DNA of 46,367 bases, taken from NCBI GenBank assembly GCA_015222725.1, contig JADFVW010000396.1:1-46367 (forward strand), given 5' to 3'. The notes below the pieces were generated by a model. That model did not search any database and was not told where the DNA came from. It saw only the letters and a list, made by a program, of their open reading frames with translations. Shown piece by piece: positions 33,321 through 42,760 of the stretch (the stretch's first letter is position 1; every line of letters starts with the position of its first letter). The stretch comes from Pseudomonadota bacterium (lineage in GTDB: Bacteria > Pseudomonadota > Gammaproteobacteria > Pseudomonadales > Halieaceae). The position numbers were made by a program, and so were the translations under genes.

Positions 33321-34895
33321 ATGAGAAAATCTTACCTTTTAGCATCAATGGGGCTGGTCTGCTTTTTTATTGTTTCAAGTCATACGCATTCGGAAGTGGC
33401 TGAATCCCTGGCTGTCAGCTATATTCCCCCAATGCGTAATATTGATCCGGAGACCTATGAGGGTGTTGTCCAGCGCTCTGTGTTCGGTGTGGACGACCGT
33501 AAGGATATGCTTTCCAGCGACTACCCATGGTCCACTATAGGCTATCTGTGGTTGGGAAATGGCCACTGCACGGCGACACTGGTGGGGCGCGACCTGGTAC
33601 TGACTAACGCCCACTGTGTGCATGACGAAGATGGCCGCATATTGGCACCGGAAGAAATTACTTTCTATCCCGACCACAGGCAGGAAAGGCCGGGTATCTC
33701 TTCTGGCGCCCGGCAAATTTTTCTCGATAACCTGGGTGCCGCCAGGCAGTTTAGCAATGAACGGGAACAGTACGCCGACTGGGCATTAATTCGCCTGAAT
33801 GTTCCCCTGGGAGACCAGTTTGGCTGGATGTCTGTCGTGGACACCTATGTTGCAGGACAGGTGACTCTGGCTGGTTTCTCAGGTGATTACAATGAGGGTG
33901 AAACAGCGGGCATTCACCAGGGTTGTGCTATTACGGAAATCCATGAAGACGGTATCGTCGTCCACGACTGTGATACCACGGCCGGTTCCAGCGGGTCTGC
34001 TTTATTCCAGGTTCGAGGCGATGATTACCAGATTGTCGCCCTGAATTCCGCGGAGAGCAGCAACCCGATGACGGGAATGCGTTATTCCGGGTCAGTGGAG
34101 TACTCGTCAGACGTGGCATACAACGTTGCAGTAAAAACAGATGGTTTTAGCGACCTGCTTACGCGAATGCGTGTGCAGGGCGCCGGAGGGGACGACGCTT
34201 ATCTTACCGTGTGTAATTATAATGACAATGTAAGCAGTGTTGAGTTGGCAATAGAATATGTGGACCAGGAGTTAGAGCTTTTACAACTTCCTATAGGCCC
34301 TTGGGACTGTGTAGAGCAGCAGGTCAGTGACAGCGGAGACACTGAGGTTCTAGTGCATGACTATTATGCGGATGACAGCTCGCATAATGACGAGTATCTG
34401 TGTGTAACTTCGAAGGGCGAGCTACAGAAAAGTGTATCCGACAGCTGTGCCGCCGATGTCCAGAGACTACCCTTTGCCAGAGTGACAGCTTATTCCCATC
34501 AGGTGAACCTGCACTTCCAGGCTGCGGCCAGCGAGCATGAGGAAGAAAACCCTGTGTCCACGGAGGTTGATTTGTGTAACCAGACAGAGGGGGCTATCGC
34601 GGCGGCCTATGCCTGGATAGTGGAGGACAGCCCTGTCAGCCAGGGCTGGGTTAATCTGGAGATGGGACAGTGCAGTAGCATTAGTCTACCGGACAATTAC
34701 ATGGGTGATTTCGCCGCACATGGTGAGAGTGTGGATGCGTACTATGGTCGAGATGTCGAGCTATGTGTTGACAGTGTGGACAGCTTCGAGCTGGCGGACG
34801 CTGACGAGCTTTGTAGTGGTGAAAATCAGGAGTTTGTAAATTTTTCTATTATGAGAGTTATTCCCGGTCAGAGGGAAGTCTGGAATTTTCGCTAG
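33321..34895 (+). CDS. Exported trypsin-like serine protease with DUF1036-like modules
   Basis: A 524-residue protein with signal peptide (MRKSYLLASMGLVCFFIVSS). The N-terminal roughly 300 residues are a chymotrypsin-fold protease with complete triad: His98 (LTNAHCVHD), Asp153 (YADWALIRL) and Ser224 (TAGSSGSALF). The C-terminal part holds two cysteine-bearing modules (VCNYNDNVSSVELAIEY around 297 and LCNQTEGAIAAAYAW with GWVNLEMGQC around 417-455) that resemble DUF1036. The start at 33321 is chosen for the signal peptide, 4 nt after the CHAT gene. It lies between two caspase-clan genes with 4-nt gaps on each side, so all three are likely one transcript. A role in activating or being activated by its neighbours is inference. 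Confidence 0.88.
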   Translation: MRKSYLLASMGLVCFFIVSSHTHSEVAESLAVSYIPPMRNIDPETYEGVVQRSVFGVDDRKDMLSSDYPWSTIGYLWLGNGHCTATLVGRDLVLTNAHCVHDEDGRILAPEEITFYPDHRQERPGISSGARQIFLDNLGAARQFSNEREQYADWALIRLNVPLGDQFGWMSVVDTYVAGQVTLAGFSGDYNEGETAGIHQGCAITEIHEDGIVVHDCDTTAGSSGSALFQVRGDDYQIVALNSAESSNPMTGMRYSGSVEYSSDVAYNVAVKTDGFSDLLTRMRVQGAGGDDAYLTVCNYNDNVSSVELAIEYVDQELELLQLPIGPWDCVEQQVSDSGDTEVLVHDYYADDSSHNDEYLCVTSKGELQKSVSDSCAADVQRLPFARVTAYSHQVNLHFQAAASEHEEENPVSTEVDLCNQTEGAIAAAYAWIVEDSPVSQGWVNLEMGQCSSISLPDNYMGDFAAHGESVDAYYGRDVELCVDSVDSFELADADELCSGENQEFVNFSIMRVIPGQREVWNFR

Positions 34896-34899
34896 TCTA

Positions 34900-37800
34900 A
34901 TGTTTGCGCGTAGGAAAAACGGGCTCCTTCCTCTGCTGGTTTATCTGGGTTTGAGTGCCCCATGCATAGCCCTGACCATCCCAGAATTCGAATTGCCTGC
35001 GGGAAGCTCTGTCACCATAACGAATGATTATGAGAAGCAGAGGCGGGTTAGGGAAAGTAAAGACAGGCAGCAAACAGGAAGCGAGAGTTCTCTGTGGATA
35101 CGAAATCTGATTCACGTCGATAAGAACAAACGTCTGAGCAAGCACGATGAATGGATACTGTGGGTTCCATTACATAAAACCCGCAGCGATGATAAAGCGT
35201 CCAGTAGTCAGTCCTATGAAACTGCGGTACTGGATGGCATTCAGGTTCGTTATTACTTTGAGGACGAACAGATCGTTCTCGCTTCGGTAAAAGAGGGCGA
35301 GCTGCTGAGTCTCACCGCTGAGCAACGCAGCATGGTCGAATCTATCGCTCGGGGAAACAGCTATTTTGAATCTATAACTATGCTGGCATCGGCATTTGAC
35401 TATACACCCGGGTCTGGGCAAGGGCTGGATGCTGACACAATAAAAAAATACCTGAGTGGCCAGGATAGTGCCACGATAACATTGAATTCTACGAAGCTCA
35501 TGTGGGAGCGCGAGTTGGCGGAGTTTGAAATACGCACGTCCACTAATTCGAACAGAGAGCACTGTACTTACTTTTTTTGGGTATTGGTGGGCTCCGGTCG
35601 ACCTGTTCAGCTAAGCGTGGAATGCAAACTGGAGTTTAAAAAGGATGACGTGAGCTATCACGCATTTACTTATTTGTCCCGGGCCTACAGCTATAGCGAC
35701 TTGTCTGTCAGCACTATTGCACCGGAGCCGCTTCCGGCACTACAGCCCAATGGTGATATTCTGGGTATGGAGTTTTCCGATAAAACAGGACAACTTGCCA
35801 TACTCACCCGGGAAATGGGGTCCGACCAGTCCTGGCTAAGTTTCTGGGATCTGCACCAGCGCAAGGCACTTATTACCATCAGACAGGCCGGTAGCGAACT
35901 CAAAATGACAGATGACCAGAACGGTATCTATGTGTTCGATGAAGAGACGCGAATCATCAACAGCCAAAGATTGGTGGGAAATAGCTACAAACCTTTCGGG
36001 CAAGTTGTAAGCCCGGAATTTGAGTCTGAAAGATCTGTAAAAAGTAGTTCTCTGATTGGTCTGTATCCCATAAGTATTAACCTGGAGAACGAATTTGAGC
36101 TATGGAATCCCGGTTACAACAAAATCAGCTATCGCAAGGCGTTCATGCACTCAGCGCCGGAGCAGATTTCTGCCGCCAGAGACGGTCGCCTTGCGACGAT
36201 TGATTCGTCAGGCAAATTGTATCTACATCATCTGTCCGTTGATGTGTCTGGTTGCAACGCCGACATTGACGCATCATTTTGTGATTATCCAACGGTGGAC
36301 TTTAAAGAATCTAAAGATGAGATAGTCACTATACAAGCTGATTTTCTGCCAGATTCCCCGGATGGAGAGCCAGCAGTCATCTCAGAAATAGAGCTTCATT
36401 CCAGTCGCCCAATTGTCAAATTCTGCACGTCAATACCGGTAGTATGCGGAGTTATAAACTACAGTACCGGCGAGCAATGGTTGACGGGGTCTACCAGTGC
36501 CCTCTTCGCGGGACAGGATAAGATTCTTGTCGATCATGGCGTCTTTCGCCTGGACGATGGGAGTTTTACACGCTTTGGCCAGTTTTCCAGCTATTCAGCG
36601 GGCGCCGCCCTTTCAGAAAATCACCATCTGTTGTTTAACTACCAGCCCAACTACGATGGAAACTACACGGACAAGGAAATCATCGTTCGCAGTAGCGACG
36701 ACGGCTCGATTATCGACCGTATAGTCCGTCAAACATATCCGGTTGTTGATATAGATTCTCCCGATGAAAATACACTGGTGTTTATCACCGGCGATATGGC
36801 GGGGGGGCAGGGCTATCTACTTGATTTGGAGAATCTCGACCTGCAAAAACTGGCGATAGACAGAAGTATCACCGAAGTTGAGTCAAACGGTGAGTTTTTA
36901 TTGTTGGGCTCTAATGATTTTTCGATAGTAGTCCCCGTGTCCCGGCCAACAGATGTTATTCAGCTTGATTTTCCGATCACAGATTTTGTTCTGTTGTCCG
37001 AGTATCTGGTCTATGCGCGCGACCACAGTATTTTCCAGTTGTCGCTGAACGACAAGACCAGCAAAGAGCTTTATACCTTTGACTCACCCGTGCACGAGAT
37101 AGAAGTTTTTGACAGTACGGGTGAACAACTTGTGGCCAGGTTGAACCACGGGGTATTTACACTTCCACACCTGGATAAAACCCTGGAGCTGCCCTATGCC
37201 GGAGGGGCATCGAAAGCCATGGCTTTCGACCCACAATCCAACTCATTTTTTGTTTCTGGTTTGTACGGGTATTCGGCGGTTTTTAATCCTGCCATAGAAG
37301 TCATTCAGAGATTTTCAACACGGGGTGTGCCGACCATGGAAATGTCGCCTCGTTGGGGTGAAACCCGGAGTATGGCCGTGGCGACTAATGGCGAACTGTG
37401 GAGTGCGACGAATGATGGCGGCATAATAATAAGGGACATTGAATCGGGGCTGGTAAAAGAGGAGTATTCCGCCCATAGCGCGAGCATCACAAAAATTCAT
37501 CAGTTAGATAAGAATACCATGGTGACAGCTGCCAGTGATGGCACGCTGAAAATGTGGCGCCTGGATATTCCCGCAGGAAAATATAGAAATTCCGAGCAGG
37601 GGGTTTTGTACGATACATTTATCAGGCGGGACATCGGTAAAAGAAACCCCAAGCTTCTGTCCACAGTCGTCACTGATAAAGAGGGCGACTTTATTATTAG
37701 TTCTCCGGACGGGTATTACTGGTCTACGCCCAGGGCAATTCATCAGGCGAGTTTTCTCAATGGTGATGAGTTGTTTGATTTCTCGCGCTACGACTACTGG

Positions 37801-39027
37801 CTAAATCGACCTGATATTATTCTGGACAGGTTGGGCAAAGGGAGCGACGAGTCGCTTAAATTGTGGCGCAAGATGGTCCAGTTTCGCCAGCGTAGACAAA
37901 CGGGGGTGGCGGAAAGAATGCCTTTTGACCGGACATTTCCGACATTGGTAGTGGGCGGGCCTGACGAAATCTTCATCGATGGCAAACTTGATCTCCACTA
38001 TAATGCTGACCTGCTGCAGGAAAATCGTGGCAGTTTGCATGTAAAAATTAACGAAGTTCCAATTTTTGGTAGTGGCGGGCTGGCAGTTACCGGTGTCCCC
38101 GGTAGGCTGCAGCTTGACCTGGTTCCCGGTATCAACAAGATCAAGCTGCATGTAAAAACCGCAGACGGAATTCAATCTGAAACTCACTTCCTTACCTACA
38201 ATACACCGACATCCAGTGAAAAGCCGGACCTGTATTTACTGACTATTGGGGTGTCCAACTATGCCGATGATAGCCTTGATCTGAACTATGCCAGCAAGGA
38301 CGCACGCGATATACGGGATTTACTCAGTGACAGTGATTACTACAATCGAGTTTATGCAAAAAGTCTATTGGATACCGATGTTACCTCCGAGGCTGTTATA
38401 GAGGCCAGGACGTTTCTGCAGGCTGGCAAACCCACCGATCATGCTATTGTGTTTTTTGCCGGCCATGGCTTTCTCGATGAAGAAAACAACTACTATTTTG
38501 GCACAACCGACATTGACCCGGCTAACCCCGCAGGGAACGGTCTTGCCTATGAAGAGATAAATAATATTCTGGATGGGATTCCCGCACTCAGTAAGCTTCT
38601 GATGCTGGACACTTGTCACTCCGGGGAGGTAACCCGGGCGGCAAAGAATACCAAACTGGCGGCGGGAGTATCGGCAAGGGGAATCAAGCTGAAGAGCAAG
38701 CCACGCAAGGGCGCCGATCTCAGTCTTTCATTCGATATGCTGCAAAAGGCGTTTACAGATTTAAGGGTGTCCACCGGCGCTACCGTAATTAGCGCGGCGG
38801 GGGGGCAGGAATATGCCCTGGAAACCAGTGAAATAAAAAATGGTGTCTTTACTGCCAGTGTCATCAAGGCACTAAGGGGCAGGGCGGCCGACAGCAATAA
38901 TGACGGGCGAGTTTCAACAGCAGAGCTTAGAAAATATACCTATGATGAAGTGTCGCGGCTCACTGGCGGGCAACAAAAACCGACGACCCGCAGCTATAAC
39001 CTGGATTTCGATTTTACGGTTTACTAG
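34900..39027 (+). CDS. Giant exported beta-propeller/caspase-like protein with EF-hand loop
   Basis: 1375 residues starting with a signal peptide (LLPLLVYLGLSAPCIA). Residues of about 270-900 contain WD40-like/quinoprotein-like propeller strands, the clearest being HSASITKIHQLDKNTMVTAA followed by SDGTLKMW. From about 1100 a peptidase C14 caspase-like domain begins (LYLLTIGVSNYADDSLDLNYASKDA) with catalytic His1189 (FFAGHGF) and Cys1239 (LDTCHSGE). After it, residues 1331-1342 (DSNNDGRVSTAE) match a 12-residue EF-hand calcium loop with ligands at 1, 3, 5, 9 and 12. It ends 3 nt from the stop codon of the convergent second caspase gene. The start has no good ribosome-binding site, which suggests coupling to the upstream trypsin-like gene. 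Confidence 0.9.
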   Translation: MFARRKNGLLPLLVYLGLSAPCIALTIPEFELPAGSSVTITNDYEKQRRVRESKDRQQTGSESSLWIRNLIHVDKNKRLSKHDEWILWVPLHKTRSDDKASSSQSYETAVLDGIQVRYYFEDEQIVLASVKEGELLSLTAEQRSMVESIARGNSYFESITMLASAFDYTPGSGQGLDADTIKKYLSGQDSATITLNSTKLMWERELAEFEIRTSTNSNREHCTYFFWVLVGSGRPVQLSVECKLEFKKDDVSYHAFTYLSRAYSYSDLSVSTIAPEPLPALQPNGDILGMEFSDKTGQLAILTREMGSDQSWLSFWDLHQRKALITIRQAGSELKMTDDQNGIYVFDEETRIINSQRLVGNSYKPFGQVVSPEFESERSVKSSSLIGLYPISINLENEFELWNPGYNKISYRKAFMHSAPEQISAARDGRLATIDSSGKLYLHHLSVDVSGCNADIDASFCDYPTVDFKESKDEIVTIQADFLPDSPDGEPAVISEIELHSSRPIVKFCTSIPVVCGVINYSTGEQWLTGSTSALFAGQDKILVDHGVFRLDDGSFTRFGQFSSYSAGAALSENHHLLFNYQPNYDGNYTDKEIIVRSSDDGSIIDRIVRQTYPVVDIDSPDENTLVFITGDMAGGQGYLLDLENLDLQKLAIDRSITEVESNGEFLLLGSNDFSIVVPVSRPTDVIQLDFPITDFVLLSEYLVYARDHSIFQLSLNDKTSKELYTFDSPVHEIEVFDSTGEQLVARLNHGVFTLPHLDKTLELPYAGGASKAMAFDPQSNSFFVSGLYGYSAVFNPAIEVIQRFSTRGVPTMEMSPRWGETRSMAVATNGELWSATNDGGIIIRDIESGLVKEEYSAHSASITKIHQLDKNTMVTAASDGTLKMWRLDIPAGKYRNSEQGVLYDTFIRRDIGKRNPKLLSTVVTDKEGDFIISSPDGYYWSTPRAIHQASFLNGDELFDFSRYDYWLNRPDIILDRLGKGSDESLKLWRKMVQFRQRRQTGVAERMPFDRTFPTLVVGGPDEIFIDGKLDLHYNADLLQENRGSLHVKINEVPIFGSGGLAVTGVPGRLQLDLVPGINKIKLHVKTADGIQSETHFLTYNTPTSSEKPDLYLLTIGVSNYADDSLDLNYASKDARDIRDLLSDSDYYNRVYAKSLLDTDVTSEAVIEARTFLQAGKPTDHAIVFFAGHGFLDEENNYYFGTTDIDPANPAGNGLAYEEINNILDGIPALSKLLMLDTCHSGEVTRAAKNTKLAAGVSARGIKLKSKPRKGADLSLSFDMLQKAFTDLRVSTGATVISAAGGQEYALETSEIKNGVFTASVIKALRGRAADSNNDGRVSTAELRKYTYDEVSRLTGGQQKPTTRSYNLDFDFTVY

Positions 39028-39030
39028 TGT

Positions 39031-41205
39031 CTACCGCCTTACCTCCCAACTGTAAATTTTCATACTTCCCAGATTTGGTTTCGACTTTTTGCGGCCACCG
39101 CGGCTCTGTACTTTAAATTTCTCAGCTGAACCCTCGTTGGAATATAGGGCCGTATCAAGTAACAGTTGCAGTGCGGATGGCTGCTCCTGTTCACGGAAAC
39201 TGAATGCTGAGTTGCTCCCGCCACTGCGAGATCTAACTCCGAGCGGCTCCTGTTCCAGGAAGGAAAAGTCCCTGGAAATGCCGTCGCCCGGCTGGCTCAT
39301 AATGATAAAGTCTTCCAGGCCCTCTGGTTCGGGGTAGAGCTCAAGCACAATAGGCGCGAGCTGGTCGCCGGCCTGAACGCGATTACTGTCTCCTGATTCG
39401 GGCCATATTTGAACAATGCCGTACATGGCGTCCCGGTATAGCAGGCTGACGTCCTGGGGCTTGCGAGAGACATTTTTTATATGCACGGTTACCTCGTCGC
39501 CATCACCAAATACCGGAATTTCTGTGAGCGGATAATCCCTGGTTTCGCCACCTTGCTTTACTGTCAGAGTGACTTGCAGTGGCGAATTGTCGGCTGTGCC
39601 ACTGCTGCCCATATGCGCCTGCATCCTCAGCAGGTTTTCTACTCTTGCGATGCGTGTGAGGGCACTGCCGATACTATCCTCCACTCGCTGTGATGTTGGC
39701 GGTGTGGGCACCGTGAGCAGTCTTTGTGGCGATCTCTCGATATCACAGCGCTGTCTCCCTGTTGTCGTAAGATCCTGGTATTCGCAAGGCAGGCTTTGGT
39801 CGGGGGAGAGAAACCAGAGAGCGCCCTCAAATAGGCTCACACGTAAATCGGCTATCTCGCCTTCCTTCCATGCAACCAGCATGGGATTGCTATCTATGGC
39901 ACTCTCAATGGCTGACTTCAGACCCCGTAACTCAGTAGGTTTTAGCCCCCGACTTGGCAGGGCCGCCACGGACAGAGTGAAATCCAGGGCCGGCTCTTTT
40001 AGCAGGGTGTAGACTTTCTTTGGAAGTTTGGTCGCTTCGGTATCTATAAGAGTGGCACTGCTGGAGAGAGCTTCTGCTGAAGCTACAACTGCCTGTCCCA
40101 GATAGTCGTCCTCTTGAGCGACCGGGCGAGCGTAGAGATTAATGCGGGCCCCTGGACTGAAATTTTGCAGGCGTCCCGCACTGACTTCTATGGTGCTGCT
40201 CTTGTGTGCTGTAGTAGCGGGCCAAATATCTGTATTTTCTGAGCCTTCATTAAACACGGCCGCATTGAGGTTTGAGCCGCCACTGATCATGGGTTGGCTG
40301 CCTCGCCAGGGCATGGTGCGGTACTGCTCGAGAATCTGCTGACCCAACTGCTCATAGCTGATGCTGCGGTAACGCGATAATACATTCATCATATTGTAGG
40401 TGAAAACACCGTGGACACTGCGATGCTCTCCCTTGCGGGGCAGACTCATCTCCGGCGTGGTCTGGTTGGACTGGGCGGCTGAAAAGGCGATCAGGTAGCC
40501 TCGCTTGGCGGTGGTATTGTCACCGTTATCGGTGATAAAACTCTGTGTCTCATCCGCGGGGAGAGCGCTCTTCCCCCTGCTCTTTATGCTACTGGACTCG
40601 GGTATGCCCAGTGTTCCGGGAGCCAGCTGTCTGTACCTGACCTCTCCAAAACCACCCCCACGCGTCATGGTGCCGGAATGACAGCTATCGAAAACCATCC
40701 ACACGTCTGCTCCCCGGTCGCGAATTCGGTCCAGGTATGCTCCCATTTCGTTGTCGGTGATGGCGTTGACCACTGAGCCTATATGGCTGTCCCATTTTGC
40801 CGCGTCGGCAGGCAGAAATATCTCATCCAGGCCGTCTGTCTCGGAAGTGTCATCTGGCTGTGCAGGCTGCCGCGAACCGTGCCCGGCAAAATGCAGAAAG
40901 ACGAAATCGCCTGGCTGGCTGGTACTGGCCAACTTTTCCAGCTCCGACAGAATGTTTTTTCGCAGGGGCTTACCCTGTGCTTCCGGGCGCTCACTTAGCT
41001 CAACCATGTGCGTACTGTCGAAGCCGCGCTGGGCCAGTACTGCGCTCACCAGGGCGGCATCGTTGGCCGGGCCAACCAGGTTGGCATTCTTGAGAGCTGG
41101 ATAATCTGTAACGCCCACAATAAGCGCGTGCTTTTCTGCATATGCCGTTGTGCTGTAAAAGGCGATGAAGACCAAAGTAGTAAAAATGCGAGGTAGGGTG
41201 CCCAT
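39031..41205 (-). CDS. Exported caspase-like (C14) protein with DUF4384-like C-terminus
   Basis: 724 residues with signal peptide (PRIFTTLVFIAFYSTTAYA, cleavage before EKH). The caspase domain spans about residues 24-330: KHALIVGVTDYPAL start, His109 (HFAGHGSRQ) and Cys175 (VFDSCHSGTM), so the dyad is intact. A region around 560-640 (GDEVTVHIKNVSRKPQDVSLLY, GIVQIWPESGDSNRV) resembles DUF4384, often found after bacterial metacaspase-like domains. Transcribed toward the propeller-caspase gene and divergently from the ACP-hydrolase gene, so it has its own promoter in 41206-41300. Substrates unknown; by analogy with metacaspases and orthocaspases, cleavage after Arg/Lys is possible. Confidence 0.92.
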   Translation of the reverse strand: MGTLPRIFTTLVFIAFYSTTAYAEKHALIVGVTDYPALKNANLVGPANDAALVSAVLAQRGFDSTHMVELSERPEAQGKPLRKNILSELEKLASTSQPGDFVFLHFAGHGSRQPAQPDDTSETDGLDEIFLPADAAKWDSHIGSVVNAITDNEMGAYLDRIRDRGADVWMVFDSCHSGTMTRGGGFGEVRYRQLAPGTLGIPESSSIKSRGKSALPADETQSFITDNGDNTTAKRGYLIAFSAAQSNQTTPEMSLPRKGEHRSVHGVFTYNMMNVLSRYRSISYEQLGQQILEQYRTMPWRGSQPMISGGSNLNAAVFNEGSENTDIWPATTAHKSSTIEVSAGRLQNFSPGARINLYARPVAQEDDYLGQAVVASAEALSSSATLIDTEATKLPKKVYTLLKEPALDFTLSVAALPSRGLKPTELRGLKSAIESAIDSNPMLVAWKEGEIADLRVSLFEGALWFLSPDQSLPCEYQDLTTTGRQRCDIERSPQRLLTVPTPPTSQRVEDSIGSALTRIARVENLLRMQAHMGSSGTADNSPLQVTLTVKQGGETRDYPLTEIPVFGDGDEVTVHIKNVSRKPQDVSLLYRDAMYGIVQIWPESGDSNRVQAGDQLAPIVLELYPEPEGLEDFIIMSQPGDGISRDFSFLEQEPLGVRSRSGGSNSAFSFREQEQPSALQLLLDTALYSNEGSAEKFKVQSRGGRKKSKPNLGSMKIYSWEVRR

Positions 41206-41305
41206 ATTTGTAGCCTTTATTTTATTTTTTGGCGGAAACTGTGTATTAGCTGATACTACAAGTGCATTTATAGTCTAGGAAATATCTATAAAAGAGAAGG
41301 CTTCT

Positions 41306-41333
41306 TTGTCATAAATGTTGTGGAAGATATACT
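41306..41333 (+). promoter_or_regulatory. Sigma70-type promoter for the ACP-hydrolase gene
   Basis: TTGTCA (41306-41311) and TATACT (41328-41333) are separated by 16 nt, each one mismatch from consensus. The predicted transcript would start near 41340, 26 nt before the ATG at 41366, with GGAG in between. Position and quality are good, but this is consensus matching only. Confidence 0.55.
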
Positions 41334-41365
41334 ATCAATTGAACAATAGTGCTGGAGAAATAGAA

Positions 41366-42757
41366 ATGGGTCGCCGGAAAGCATCATATTTGTTAATTGC
41401 CGCATTGTGGGCTGTGTCGCAGATGTCCCTTGCGGACATATCTAAAGTGGATAGAAACCATAGGCAGGCCTGCGACATCATGGACGAATCAATTCTTGAG
41501 GTGGTGATCGACATAGCCAGTCAGCGCCTCGGCGTGCCATCGGGCCAGATAAATGTGATGGATGAATTTGCAGGATTGGGTGCGGACTCGATGACTATCT
41601 ACGAGATTAATGCCGCCGCTGCAGATCGATACAAGGTGCAGGATATCATCGCGGAGTTTTCAAACGAATCGGTGTGTCAGCTGGCGCTACAAGTGGAGGA
41701 GGCGGTAACGATACTTGTGCAGATGCGTGGCCGTGGTGGCCCGGGCTCGGTCGAGGAAGAAGTCATCGAGCAAACGGTCTATTACGCCACCAATCGACAG
41801 TATGATTCTACGGTGAAAGACCTGTCGCAAAGATACTTAGGCGAGCGCAGTATCGACAAGTCCCTGGATTATGGTATTGCGGTTGTCACCATTCCGGCCA
41901 GCCATAAGTCGGGCATGTTGGAGGGACCTTTTCTGGGCCTGAAAATGCTGGAAGACCCGCAGAGCCATATTATTTTGAGCAGCCTGGAAGAGCTGGGGGA
42001 GAAACACTTTTTCGAGGCTATCGGAAATACCCTGGCGCAGAGTGCCGGAGGTGACTGGGATGGGCATGCGATAATTTTTATACATGGGTTTAACGTGCCA
42101 TTCACGGAGGCGGTGATCCGCACCGCACAGATTGCCTATGACATTGAGTTCACCGGCGCCCCCATGCTCTTTTCCTGGCCTTCGGATGGCAGTCTGCTGG
42201 GCTACACCTCAGACAGGGAAGATGCCACCTGGAGTGTGGCTTATCTTCGCGAGCTTCTCGATAAAACCGTGACAAAACTTGCCGGCAAAAAAATACATAT
42301 TATTGCCCACAGCATGGGTAATCAGGTGCTGATCGGGGCATTGCAACAGATGATGCTCGCAGACAACAGTCGCAGCCAGGTGTTTGAGTCGATTACCCTG
42401 GCGGCCCCGGATTTTGATGCGGAATTATTTGTAGACCAGATTGCGCCCCTGGTGCGGGACCTGACGTCTCACTGGACCATATATACTTCGGACAACGATA
42501 TGGCTCTCAGTATTTCTCTGGAAGTGAATAGCAACCGACGCCTGGGCCAGCCCGTAACACCTATTGCGGAGTACGATGTAATCGATGCCACGGGAATAGA
42601 AGTATCACCATGGAGCGTTCCCGAAAATCATTCGTATTATGCTACCAAGCAACAAGTCATCGATGATATTCAGCAGGCCATTTCCGGGGTCAGTGCCAGG
42701 GACAGGGGTTTGAGTCAGAAGCGAAAGGGCGGTATTGTTTACTACTCGTTGGAGTAA
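41366..42757 (+). CDS. Exported acyl-carrier-like/DUF900 alpha-beta hydrolase fusion
   Basis: 463 residues from the ATG at 41366 (GGAG upstream), opening with a signal peptide (ASYLLIAALWAVSQMSLA). Residues of about 37-112 resemble an acyl carrier protein: helix ILEVVIDIASQRLGV, then GLGADSMTIYEINAAA, where Ser75 sits at the phosphopantetheine attachment position of the usual G-x-DS motif. Residues of about 135-440 form an alpha/beta hydrolase of the DUF900 kind: IIFIHGFNVPF (oxyanion region), LFSWPSDG, and nucleophile elbow IIAHSMGNQ with Ser316. An ACP domain in an exported protein is odd, since holo-ACP synthase is cytoplasmic. The tRNA-Sec gene starts 3 nt after the stop. Frames upstream of 41366 lack a ribosome-binding site and would bury the signal. 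Confidence 0.85.
   Translation: MGRRKASYLLIAALWAVSQMSLADISKVDRNHRQACDIMDESILEVVIDIASQRLGVPSGQINVMDEFAGLGADSMTIYEINAAAADRYKVQDIIAEFSNESVCQLALQVEEAVTILVQMRGRGGPGSVEEEVIEQTVYYATNRQYDSTVKDLSQRYLGERSIDKSLDYGIAVVTIPASHKSGMLEGPFLGLKMLEDPQSHIILSSLEELGEKHFFEAIGNTLAQSAGGDWDGHAIIFIHGFNVPFTEAVIRTAQIAYDIEFTGAPMLFSWPSDGSLLGYTSDREDATWSVAYLRELLDKTVTKLAGKKIHIIAHSMGNQVLIGALQQMMLADNSRSQVFESITLAAPDFDAELFVDQIAPLVRDLTSHWTIYTSDNDMALSISLEVNSNRRLGQPVTPIAEYDVIDATGIEVSPWSVPENHSYYATKQQVIDDIQQAISGVSARDRGLSQKRKGGIVYYSLE
42710..42738 (+). promoter_or_regulatory. Possible selC promoter inside the hydrolase gene end
   Basis: TTGAGT (42710-42715) and TATTGT (42733-42738) are 17 nt apart, placing a start near 42745, about 16 nt before the tRNA. 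This would let selC be transcribed independently of the hydrolase gene. Consensus matching only. Confidence 0.35.
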
Positions 42758-42760
42758 CAC

